Positions 12,655 to 23,500 of a DNA stretch of 64,000 bases are shown here, one piece after another. Position numbers and translations under genes: made by a program. The notes under the pieces are model-generated. The model made no database searches and was not told the origin of the DNA. It worked only from the letters and a program-made list of their open reading frames with translations. Every line of letters starts with the position of its first letter. Position 1 is the stretch's first letter. This DNA comes from Owenia fusiformis (lineage: Eukaryota; Annelida; Polychaeta; Sabellida; Oweniidae). Location of the stretch: assembly GCA_903813345.2 (NCBI GenBank), contig CAIIXF020000001.1, forward strand, positions 24,541,915-24,605,914, given 5' to 3'.

Positions 12655-13647
12655 TCATTTTTCATACTTGTCAGAATAATCCAAACCCAACGCTCCTTGG
12701 TTACGTAACGCCCTTTTATCACCAAAACCTCGTTTGTCTCCAAAACCGCGTTTGTCTCCAAAACCCCTTTTGTCTCCAAAACCCCTCTTCTGTGATGCTG
12801 GAGTTTGCCCATCATCAGATTCCAAAGATTCTTCATAAAATGTTTCAGCAAGATGTTGATCTTTATTTGATGCAAGTGATTCTTTTAAGGTAGGTGTATT
12901 GAACAGATTTGCTTCTAGTTTGTGGAGTAATGTTATAATTTTCTGGTCCATAGATCTATATCTAGGTGCGGTAAACAAGTTACGCTTATCCCCGAATCCC
13001 CTCTTATCTCCAAATCCCCTTTTATCACCGAATCCCCTTTTATCACCAAATCCACGTCTCTCAATCATGGATGACAAATATGTGGTATAGGCGTTCGAAA
13101 ATGGCACACCGTCCCGTTTGTGATTGATTGAATTTTTCGTCTCATCGTAAAGTTGTTCTTCTTTAAGCAATAATCTTGTTAACATTCTCAAATAGTCTAA
13201 ATCATCCGATGTTACGCCAAATATGTGTTCATTGTCACCTGCTCGTTTGTCACCAAATCCACGTTTATCTCCAAACCCCCTCTTGTCACCAAATCCCCGT
13301 TTATCTCCAAAACCTCTTTTGTCTCCAAAACCACGTTTATCTCCAAACCCCCTCTTGTCACCAAACCCCCGTTTATCTCCAAAACCTCTTTTGTCTCCGA
13401 ATCCCCGTTTATCACCGAAACCTCTTTTTTCGTCATTCGCAAGCTGGAATTCGTTCAAGTAATCATTTGTATGATGTCCTTCCAATTTACTGAGATTCTC
13501 CGCAATTTGGGTCTTCAGAAAGTGTTCTATGGTGCCTTCGAGTTTAACCTCCTTCGAGGTAACTTTTTGTTGTTCTTGTAATGTCCTTGCTCGTACATTG
13601 GTCAGCTCCGCTATCAATGTGACACAGAGCAGACAGATCGTCTTCAT
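12655..13647 (-). CDS. multi-copy neuropeptide precursor: 18 x GFGD-Lys-Arg
   Basis: The CDS encodes a 330-residue secretory precursor. The chosen start is the ATG at 13647, because it opens directly with a signal peptide (MKTICLLCVTLIAEL, about residues 1-20). An acceptor site (cag) at 13702 places the upstream in-frame codons in the 5' UTR. The order is: signal peptide, 55-residue acidic/basic spacer, 10 tandem GFGDKR units (residues 76-135, DNA 13243-13422), a spacer, 4 units (DNA 12982-13053), a second spacer, 4 units (DNA 12712-12783), and a short C-terminal tail. Each unit is bounded by Lys-Arg, so prohormone convertase cutting would release the tetrapeptide GFGD 18 times. No Gly precedes the KR, so C-terminal amidation is not predicted. 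All 18 peptides are identical in sequence while codons vary, which argues for selection on the peptide. I do not recognise a named family for GFGD. Confidence 0.88.
   Translation of the reverse strand: MKTICLLCVTLIAELTNVRARTLQEQQKVTSKEVKLEGTIEHFLKTQIAENLSKLEGHHTNDYLNEFQLANDEKRGFGDKRGFGDKRGFGDKRGFGDKRGFGDKRGFGDKRGFGDKRGFGDKRGFGDKRGFGDKRAGDNEHIFGVTSDDLDYLRMLTRLLLKEEQLYDETKNSINHKRDGVPFSNAYTTYLSSMIERRGFGDKRGFGDKRGFGDKRGFGDKRNLFTAPRYRSMDQKIITLLHKLEANLFNTPTLKESLASNKDQHLAETFYEESLESDDGQTPASQKRGFGDKRGFGDKRGFGDKRGFGDKRALRNQGALGLDYSDKYEK
13243..13422 (-). repeat. 18-bp codon repeat with 72-bp higher-order duplication
   Basis: There are ten 18-bp units inside the GFGD precursor. Counting along the plus strand, units 2-5 and units 6-9 match as 72-bp blocks: units 2 and 6 are identical, units 4 and 8 are identical, units 3 and 7 differ at one base, and units 5 and 9 differ more. 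The array therefore grew by duplicating four peptides at a time. Confidence 0.75.
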
Positions 13648-13701
13648 GATTGACCGCGCTTTGGCTCGACCCCTCGGCTCACGACTGGTGCTACAAATCA
13701 C

Positions 13702-16700
13702 CTGGAATCAAATGGAAATGAAAGGATACAACAAAGAATTTGATCAAGTGAATATCAATTCCTCGAGAGGAAATATTTGGGATAAAGCAGAGAAACATAT
13801 ATTAAGTATTTATTTTCAATAATTTCTCAATGGCCTCGAAAATCATTTGTTGTACATGGTTGTACATAGGTCGCATGATAATCCTAACTACCCATTTTTG
13901 AATCATGGGTTTATATTTCAATAGTTTTATGAGATTATAATAGAGAACGTTAGTATTTCGTATTGCTGTCTATAAATAAGCATTGATAAAGCATTTCACA
14001 TCGTTGAAGTAATCCAGTAATCTGCTATGATGTAGTCACACGTTAATTAGACTGCAAGAATTAACGTCAAATGTCATTAATCAATGTTTTAGATTATAAA
14101 CAGACATAATCATTAATTGTAGCAAACGCATACTAATCCTATATCTATATTGTCTTATTATCACGTTTTCAATATTAGTGTACATGTAGTAAGTCACTGT
14201 GTGTCTAAGCCGTCAAAGAAGACGAACTTGGTACATAACAAATGCATTTGAAAATACAGTATTTTGAAAATAGACGAATCATACCACCCGCATTGTATCT
14301 ACCCCCTTTACTATACCACTTAATAGATGAAAAGTGATAAATAAGAATACATTAAAACTATGCAAGCTACCGTCATCTCGTCTTTAGAAACTACACATAT
14401 TGCATATATTATAAAATAATCATTTTGTTTAATTTTGGCCTTTTACTTCAATACTGATGATTGCCAGCTTATTCCAGTAATTTTTGGTAATGGGGAAATG
14501 TTAAGTTAAAACTGATCAGAAGCCGTTTAATGAGATCAATTTCGCGTTTAAGAATCTCACAAAAAATTGCAAGAAAACGGTCTTACCTTGTGGCCAAACG
14601 GCTCCGTAGCCCAATTGATGGAACAAGTCTTGTTAGCTTCCCTTCACTTCTCTGCGTTACCTTTTCGTGCAATCATTCAGTCCCTGTCTGTTATATACCA
14701 ACATGTGATGTCATGAATATTTCAGAGAGTCAACAAAGAATCCCGCCGCGTAATGAGGACGCTCTCTTGACGCAACTAATTTAATTAATTCTGCTTTCTT
14801 CACTTATTAATGTCTTAAAGTGTGGGCTAAGTAATCACCACAATTTATTGTTCTATAATACTTATCATAAATTAAATATGTAGTCATTGTGTAGATTATT
14901 AAAACAGCCCCTAAGGGTGAAGTAGATCTATAGAAGGGATAAATAACGCTAATTGAACACAACGGAAAATTAATCAAAACCCTGGTTACATCCATAACAG
15001 ACTACAGAGCATTAAAAAGACAATAACTTACAAAATATTACTTTCTAGGATTTCTACTAGAGATCAATTCCTAATCCGGTAGATGTTGATTTTCAATCAA
15101 ACGCGGATAAAAGTAGGCCTGTGCTCTAATCCTTGAACGTCATAAAGTTGCAAAGAATAGTCTGATAATAAATATAAAGATTATCATTCTATCGCATTTT
15201 AAATCTTTCTACGGATGCATTTTACTCGGACGTAATAAAATACATAGCGTTCTTCTTTTACTACTCAATAACTATTTCATGAAATGTAAAATACAAATCT
15301 GCCAAACAAAGCTTCGACTGTTCGCCCAGGAAGTTTTTCAAGAGGACTTTTAGAAATTGTTTCAAATCTGAAAACTGAAACTTTTTCTTTGAATATGGAT
15401 ACTTTATTTAATGTTCTGTTTTTTGGGATGGATATGAATTCACTATTTATTTCGGTCATATTTTATTCATTTATTTGAATCGCCTTTGAAAAAGCAGAAC
15501 ACAAATACAATTGTAAATGGTTCTTCCAGACATCTAAATTAACAATACATTTAAAGAATCAGTTTAAAGGCATAATAACTAAAATATCTTATCGGGTCTG
15601 GGGGTTAATTACACATTTATTAATAGCTTCTACTTGTCCCAACTGGACTGCATGCTGGATTGCATTTTTGTATTACCATATGATGGGATTGTCTACCGTG
15701 GGTAGCATGCTATTTTTCATCAAGACACTGAGAAAACTTCAAAAATTATTATTAAACTCACGTTTCTAAAATATAACAACAATAAATTATCTACTCCATG
15801 CAATGGGTATATCATTTTCGGGTATCTTTATTCTTATTAATCATCAAATATTCATTTATTCCAAAAGTAAATTGGACAAACTAAATGGTTACCTTTGATT
15901 ATAACATTAGCAGCAATTTTGAAAATAATGAGGAAAGGGAACACGTTAACAAAACATACTGTTTGTCATTGTTCTGTTATGTTGTTACACGATTTATCAT
16001 GTTCATTATGATGCTCAGTCATTGAATAGTTCACCTTGACCAGAGGTGTGTCTATAGGTTAAATTGTTTGCAAGGCTATGATGGATAGGAGATCTAGATG
16101 TATTGAGTCTTTTCAATTTTTGTTATTAAAATCAATGTTTCAATTTTTTGTCCACCGGAGCAGTTCCAAATGTGAAATGCATTAAGATTACTAATATTTC
16201 TTTTGCAACTACACTTTACAAAGGGGTTTGACACATGTATGAGTTTAATTTGTGAAGTTTTCTTGGGTTTATATGAAAAAGGTATGCTCTCCGGTGTGCA
16301 AATCTTTCGATCGCATCCCGTGATAACATTTTTATAAAAGTATTTCTATCTTTACCAAAGAAATGGCACACAATCGGTCAGACAAAAGCCTATGTTAGTT
16401 CGTGTCTCACATTTTGATCATATAGAGTGCATATTCCATAATTTTTACTTTTTAATCAAAAACAACCTGATCAAGTTTTGAACTTAAGCTTTTGCCCAGG
16501 TAGGGCTTTTTGGTCAGGTAGTTTTTAAGAAGTTCTAAAAATATCCGGGAATAAATAGCGGACCTCTAAATAAATTCATATAGACATCTAAATAAAATCA
16601 ACAGCGAGACACCTGAACATTCCGAATCTCATCAGAAAACAATCATCGATTATTAGAACGATTCAACATTGGAACATTCTTGGATATATATCCTATATTT

Positions 16701-17030
16701 GGAGTTATACTAGATTTCTCAACTGCAAATAAGTAAATCCATTTTGTAAAAAAGTTGCAAAAACAAAACGCCTACAGTGCTACTCGCCAATCTTTGACCT
16801 TTTCACTAGATGAGAGGGGAGTGGAAAGAGCTTTACGTTTTTCGAAAGTTTCTTAAGGGCATTTCAAAGCTTTTATAATAATAGACCCTCTCCCATTTGC
16901 ATGTGACCCCGTATTTTTCACTAAAGTAGTGGATTATGTAATTAAGGCACAATTTAGCAGTTCTTCCATAAAACTATGGATATGCTTACATAACCAGAAC
17001 AACGGCAACGCCAAAGCGTAGCGAATCCCA
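13702..17030. other. intron/upstream region of the GFGD gene and gene-free DNA
   Basis: The acceptor at 13702 shows that the GFGD gene has at least one 5' exon further to the right on the minus strand. I could not place it. Frames at 14530-14784, 14807-14995 and 15277-15459 show no domain or compositional support. The rest is AT-rich and non-coding as far as I can see. Confidence 0.45.
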
Positions 17031-17034
17031 TCGA

Positions 17035-17770
17035 ACATTTTTCAAAAGGGAATATTCTACCAAAAGTGTCATTAGACAGTGTGCCATGCTTATAATATTC
17101 ACATACCAAATATGAACAAAATCACTCCACTTCTTTTCGAGTTATAGTAAAATACGTTAAAATGGTGGCCATTTTGAAAAATGGCCGCCTTCTACCAAAA
17201 GTGTCATTAGACAGTGTGCCATGCTTATACGTATTCACGTACCAAATATGAACAAAATCGCTCCACTACTTTTCGAGTTATAGTAAAATAAGTTAAAATG
17301 GCAGCCATTTTTCAAAATGTCCGCCATTTTTCAAAATGGCCGCCTTCTACCAAAAGTGTCATTAGACAGTGTGCCATGCTTACAGTATTCACATACCAAA
17401 TATGAACAAAATCGCTCCACTACTTTTCGAGTTATAGTAAAATACGTTAAAATGGCGGCCATTTTGAAAAATGACCGCCCTCTACCAAAAGTGTCATTAG
17501 ACATTGTTCCATGCTTATACGTATTCGCATACCAAATATGAACCAAATCGCTCCACTACTTTTCGAGTTTTAGTAAAATAAGTTAAAATGGCAGCCATTT
17601 TTCGAAATGTCCGCCATTTTTCAAAATGGCCGCCTTCTACCAAAAGTGTCATTAGACAGTGTGCCATGCTTATAGTATTCACATACCAAATATGAACAAA
17701 ATCGCTTCACTACTTTTCGAGTTACAGCAAAAATCGTAAAATAACGAGTAAAGGCCGCCATTTTTCAAGA
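17035..17770. repeat. tandem repeat with alternating 134/155 bp spacing, 5 units
   Basis: The phrase ctaccaaaagtgtcattag starts at about 17057, 17191, 17346, 17481 and 17637, giving steps of 134, 155, 135 and 156 bp. Each unit holds a long shared tract (accaaatatgaacaaaatcg, then ttttcgagttatagtaaaat). Alternate units have an extra 20 bp stretch in the 'atggcggccatttt' block. The true period is therefore a dimer of about 290 bp. Confidence 0.75.
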
Positions 17771-17879
17771 TGGCTGCCATGTGCTTTTTTAATATCTACA
17801 TTTCTAGCTTTATTAATGTCCTATATAATTTTTTTTACATTTAAAACATATTGCTATTACAGTTTTACATATTGCACCT

Positions 17880-18160
17880 AAATTACTGTAAAATCGGCAC
17901 TAAAATGGCCGCCATTTTTAAATGAGCGGACATTTTGAAAATCGGCTTTCGAGCAGAACTTCTACCCCCATAGGGTATATATGTACAAAATATGAATAAA
18001 ATCAGGCCAACGGTATTTGAGTTATTGCCCGGACGGACGGACGTACGTACGGACGGACGGACGGACGGACGTACGGACGGACGGACGGACGTACAGATGG
18101 ACGGACGGACGGACGGAGGCGTTCCCTATATCCCTCCGAACTTCGTTCGATGGGATAAAA
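17880..18160. repeat. related repeat end with GGAC/GTAC microsatellite
   Basis: Another 'aaaatggccgccattttt' block is followed by acaaaatatgaataaaatca and 'gagttattgcc', the same grammar as the tandem units at 17035-17770 but diverged. A (cggacggacgta)n microsatellite follows at 18029-18118, then a conserved-looking tail (ccctccgaacttcgttcg, ending in 'gggataaaa'). Segments of this kind are common dispersed repeats in marine invertebrate genomes. The open frame over the microsatellite is not a gene. Confidence 0.55.
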
Positions 18161-18189
18161 AGCCAAAATAATAGTGAAATTAATACTAT

Positions 18190-18270
18190 ATCAAGTCATT
18201 TGGGAATCGAACCCAGCCCAAGGAATGATAAGTTCCATGGTGTTAGCCTACACAACTTGCTGGATATTTG
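18190..18270 (-). repeat. possible tRNA-derived SINE remnant (B-box only)
   Basis: The reverse complement contains gggttcgattcccaaat, a good RNA polymerase III B box with the flanking T-arm stem. An A box at the right distance is not convincing and the fold is not a complete tRNA. It is best read as a tRNA-derived repeat remnant. Confidence 0.3.
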
Positions 18271-18570
18271 TATAATCACATCACATTATTTTTGACTTTT
18301 TACCAAAGAATTGCCCTCTGCTTTCACAATGACAGACTCTCATTGAGCTGAGTAGCATTAAATGTTTGTTGATGTACACTAAACTTTCAGGTTGGTGCAT
18401 CATCAGAAATCATAGTCTGGTGGAAAGTTCCTGAGTCATACAACATCATTTTCCCTCATTATTATGCTAAGTGGGATTGCCAGAAAGCATAGTCAGGTTG
18501 GATATCCAAGTGTTCAAAATCAAAACACTATTATATTATCAGTATAATTAGTTTAGTGGATACAAACATA

Positions 18571-19511
18571 CAGGGTGGTCCAAAAAGTGAACCCATGCAA
18601 CGGGCCATATTTCCCTTATTATCTTCAGGAATCCTTTCATATTTTCACATGTTGTAGAGGAAGGTCTAAAATTTTTGTTGGTACCATACATTTTTCTTAG
18701 TCTTAAAATTTGCAGAAATTATATGCCCTAACCAAATATTACTGAAAATGGATAAAATTTGATTTTCAACATCCGCGATTCTTTAACCCTACAACAACCT
18801 TCCCCTGACAATTGCTTTAGCTGCAGTCTTAAGAACGAACATTTTCTGATTTTGTTTTGTTTTGAATCATGTAGCATCCAACCTCTGCTAGTTGCAAAGA
18901 TATTGTGATCAAAAGAAATGTTCTAAGTTTCCTTAGACGAAAATTTTTCCCGGTGAAATCGCAACATGCCCTCCCTATATGATCTTGAAAAGTCAATATC
19001 TTCATTAATCATTGACGAATTCTAGTGAATTATGGCTCAAAACATTGAATAGATTTTCTAAAGATTTTTGATGAAGAGCTTCTCAGAATACTGGTCACAG
19101 GGGGCAACGTTGCCCCTCTCTATCCATTTGTGTAGGTAACATGCCCCTTAACTGTTGAACAATTAAAACTGCTTTGAAATGATCAATGCAAGTGTGAAAT
19201 GAGTTTTCTGCTCAAAAAGTATCCCATTTGTCACATGGTCATATTTATCTCTAACTGAAAGCTGTTTTAAGAATACCTAACATGTTTCAACAATTTCCAT
19301 GAATTGCACTGGTAAAATTTTGCACAATCTAATTTTCAGGCATGTTTGTTTAAGTCTTGTAATTTCTTCAAAATTTAGGACTGAGAATAAACTTTCGCAT
19401 CAATAAAATGTTTAGACCTTTCTCTACAACATGTGATAATATGAGGCAATTGATGCAAGTATTAAGAAAAATATAGCCTATTGCAGGGGTTCACTTTTTT
19501 GGACCACCCGG
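18571..19511. mobile_element. non-autonomous DNA transposon, 941 bp, long TIRs, TA target
   Basis: The left end reads cagggtggtccaaaaagtga and the right end, reverse complemented, reads ccgggtggtccaaaaaagtg. Similarity between the ends continues inward for about 190 bp (for example cacatgttgtagaggaaggt against cacatgttgtagagaaaggt). TA lies on both sides (18569-18570 and 19512-19513), as for Tc1/mariner-type insertion. No transposase frame lies inside. A shorter element with a similar tip (cagggtggaccaaaa) is at 42846-43054. Confidence 0.75.
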
Positions 19512-19800
19512 TATATCAGAGACCAAACCCATACCCATGTTGTCAATTTACTATGACATATTGGACTGCAAATCTCCATAATTTGTTTTGTGAACCAGGA
19601 TATCTCATTTCTTGGAGGAATAGCTATCCAATATATTGAAGTAGCTGAGAGCCATTTAGAGAGAATCTAGACAGAAAATTGCTGAAATCCATATGCTCAC
19701 CACAAATAAGCATAGACATTTTACAAGAGGAGGTACAACGTTTCAGAACTGTAATATGTAAGTTAATCTACAAATCTAAAGGAACGCTATGTCTTATAGT

Positions 19801-20070
19801 GTTATATTGGGCCTTCCTACGTTATGGGATGTTGTTATATAAAATCCAACATAAAATGTTAAATGATGTTCCAATATTTATTAATGTTCAGGATAAATCC
19901 TACGCTAGTTGTAAAAGTTACATGTTGATAATATTGTTATATTGGGCCTTCCTACGTTATGAGATGTTGTTATATAAAATCCAACATAAAATGTTAAATG
20001 ATGTTCCAATATTTATTAATGTTCAGGATAAATCCTACGCTAGTTGTAAAAGTTACATGTTGATAATATC
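19801..20070 (+). repeat. near-perfect 135 bp tandem duplication
   Basis: The block beginning gttatattgggccttcctac at 19801 is repeated from 19936 with very few changes, so the duplication is young. An open frame runs through both copies (19679-20125). The repeated piece contains LLYKIQHKMLND, a phrase reminiscent of the C-terminal part of LINE ORF2 proteins, so it may be a LINE scrap. It is not a supported gene. Confidence 0.65.
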
Positions 20071-20504
20071 ATGTTTGTTAGCTCAAAAGCTAACGGTTTT
20101 AAGTGTTAATTTAGAATTTCGATAGCAAGTTATGTATTTTTGAAGTCTATATCTAAATGAAATGTTAATGTTGCTTAAACCAAAAATATCCGAAAAGAGA
20201 TTCTATACTGAAAAGATGCTATCTTAACCAGATTCAAAAGAATGTTAAGACCGCCTCTTTTCCATATAAGGAATGCTAACGAAAGTAACACTCTTAAAAT
20301 TTGAACCATACAAGAATAGTTATATAAAGCACTAATTGATTAATTTATTTTCATAGTACAGGGTGGTTAATTTAATTTAATTTGGTATTTCATAAGTTAA
20401 AAGTTATTATAAAGCCTATCAACCAGGGTCCACAATACAAACGATGTCATTTTCGTTTCAAAACATTTTTTTCAAAAACTTACAACATACACATATCACC
20501 CCTT

Positions 20505-23500
20505 GGCATTAGACGGATAGGAAGACAGGGTTCCCATGCACCCGAAAGATGTATTTTTTTAATGTACATTTTTGTGATCCTAAAGGTCCATACTCAAGAA
20601 TATTGTCCCATGGTATCTATTGGCGGCCATCTTTTCGGCCATCTTGAATTTTTAAAGATTTGATGTTAATTCTCTAAAAGTAGAGTAACTTCCACAGTTT
20701 TGGGAATTGAAAGCTGTAAGTGGTACCAAAATGAAGCTATGACAGTATCCTAAAATATAAGATGCAATGATTATGCAAATCACCTCATTTGCATAAAATG
20801 TGACATCATCAATCATAAGGTTTGCCTATTTTCAACGTTAACGCACATTACCTTTCCTTCCGAGTGACCAGTCTTGGTTATTCATGACCATAAATGATGT
20901 TTAACAAATAGATACATTAATTTTGAACATATTTGCAATCGAAAGTTTTCGGAAAACATTGTCAGAAATTAAATTATGACCTTTCACATGACTTTATCAC
21001 TGAAAGGGGGCGTGGCACTTCTTATTCAAAATTTTAAGTCCTATTAAACACTAATGTTGTATCCAAGCAGAAGCTGCTATAGCAGACTTACAAGTAACCA
21101 TAGCATGTAGATAGAGCCCAATGCTGCTTGCTTATTGTTAAACTGTAGGCCAAAGCTTGCATCTTGTATTCATATATTTTTTATTTTATATATTTTTCAT
21201 ATTTTATATGTTTATATATTTTTGATACAGTCTGATATTAATGATTGTAGGCCAACATAGTTTCAGTAACTGAAAGTGTACTGGTTGCAAATACATGTAG
21301 TGGTCATAATGAAATTGTAATTCTAATATGACATCACAATACAAGTCAGGGTATTCAATAGTCACATATGCAGAAACTCACACATGAAGATCTAATGATA
21401 CATGTTACAAGTAGTTAATCATGCCTAAATCAAGGAAACGCAAGATGGATTTTGAAGATAAGCCGGGATCAAACTATGGCCATCCTCAGCCAAATTGTAT
21501 TTTGCATGTGAATAACATTCAACATGGCAATTTCACAATGTTCGGTAATGTCAAGGGATCTGCCAAGGATAAACTGGATTATATTCTTAGTGTGCGTGAC
21601 AAAATACACTGTGAACCCAATGACTCACCTTTTCGCATGGAGGAAGTGTGCAATTTAATTCCAGAGAGTCTTGCTGATGCTGATTTGGAAACTCTTGGTT
21701 ATCACAGAGGGTGCTACCAACTCTTTACTAAAAATCGAGATAGACTGAAGTGTAATACAAGCGTTGCATCTAATGAAGCCTCAACATCACGCCCACACTC
21801 ACCTCGTAGACGATCCTCAGATCAAATGCATCCATTCCCACAAGAATGCATATTTTGCCAAAAACTTGAAATAAAAATTTCTGGAAAGACAGAGAAGTGC
21901 ACTAAATTTCCCTTATTCAAGAACAAGGATGGGTCCTTCAGAGAACCTTCTTGGAAAAAGATTGAACATCAAGCATTAGAACTAGGATACAATCACTTAC
22001 ATCGATTGGTGCAGGGAGAAGACCTGTTTGCAAGAGAGGCCCAAAGTCATGAGTCCTGTCGCAATAGATTCAGTCTGAAATATAACACATACAAACGTAA
22101 ACTATGTAGCACTACCATTGATACAGAGCAGGATCAAAAGGCCAATGCACATATGAAGGCTTTTACTGCTGTCCTCAGTTCAATTCAAAATAAAGTGATT
22201 GAAGAGAATGAAGTTGTTCAGCTTGTATCACTACGTCGCCTTTATATTCAAGAGTTGCAGAAAAACGGTTTCCCAAATTCAGATTACAGGGGCGAGAAGC
22301 TTAAGGCTCGCATTGAAGACCACGAGATATATCAAAAGATAAGCTTTGCAAATGTGAGTCCAGGTGACAAAGGATGCATCAACTACAATGTTATCTACAA
22401 GAGCAGCCTCACAGTGGTTGATGCCCTTGACAAGGCATATAAGCTCGGATCTGAGGATGAATATAAGGACGTTGCCCTGCTTATTCGTGGCATCATTCAG
22501 CAAGCTTACAAAGATTCAAAGTCATTAGCTTGGCCTCCTTCTGCTGAAGAACTCATTAAGGCTTCAGAAGATATCCTACCACCTAACCTCATTAGATTTC
22601 TAAATTTTGTTATCGTTGGTGATGGAGATAAAGACCAAATGCACGAAAAGACTAAGCGTATTGTTCTATCCATAGGCCAGGTATGATTTTTATCTTAAAT
22701 TTCTAACAAGGCATTAACATGCAAAAATCACTTCCTGCCATTTGGTACAGACACAATTTGTTACAGACGCCGATCACTTACTGCCATTCACAAAAAATTT
22801 TAAAAATATGTCACCACCAAGTGGTGACATAAAGAGTAAATGAGTCAAATTGATAATTTATACCATGCAGTCTTGTACTTTTTCATATATGTCTTTCTTT
22901 CGGGATATTTGCCGTGCTGTGACACAAGGGGAATGGAAAATGCCAAAACATATCCTTCTGTGTACTACAATACGGCATCTTTATCGCAGTAGACAGCTGA
23001 CCACTATTCTAAGTAGGTTAGGTCATTGTGAGACCTATGATTTTGGCTTAGAACTTGAGACTGCATTGGCAAAAGCTCTTGATGAAGTATCCTCTTCACT
23101 CACTCCCCAGATTATTACTGGCGAAAGTAATAAAGTGTTTCATGTTGAATGGGACAACTTAAACAAAATAACAACTAACATCCATGGTTCAAATGTTGTG
23201 AACAGCACTGGGGGAATCATGATACAGGAACTAAAACCTGGTGTAGATACAACTAACCAACAAAGGACACTTCCTCTCTCCAAGCAGGCAAGGCACATTC
23301 CTTGAAAATTAATACACCAGAGACTCTAGCTCCTGTCCACATTTATGGTAGAGTGGGACCTAAATTTCCCGAAGGGTCTGAATTTACACCACCCGAGTTG
23401 AACAATGAAATCTATGCAAAATGCATTCAAGATTATCGTGTCTGGTCACTTGCGCGAGTGGTTGAGAGTGGTGGTGAGAAGCAACTTGTACCAGGTTTTG

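Noticed and set aside
12899-13493. Plus-strand frames rich in Leu-Ser-Pro-Asn repeats
   Set aside because: They are the antisense of the GFGD codon array.
14530-14784. 84-codon plus-strand frame as a gene
   Set aside because: No signal peptide, domain or splice context; composition is not distinct from its surroundings.
18017-18295. 92-codon frame with Thr-Asp-Gly-Arg repeats
   Set aside because: Translation of the GGAC microsatellite.
20360-20380. cagggtggttaattt as the true left end of the 7.1 kb element
   Set aside because: No matching inverted end on the right; kept only as a possibility.
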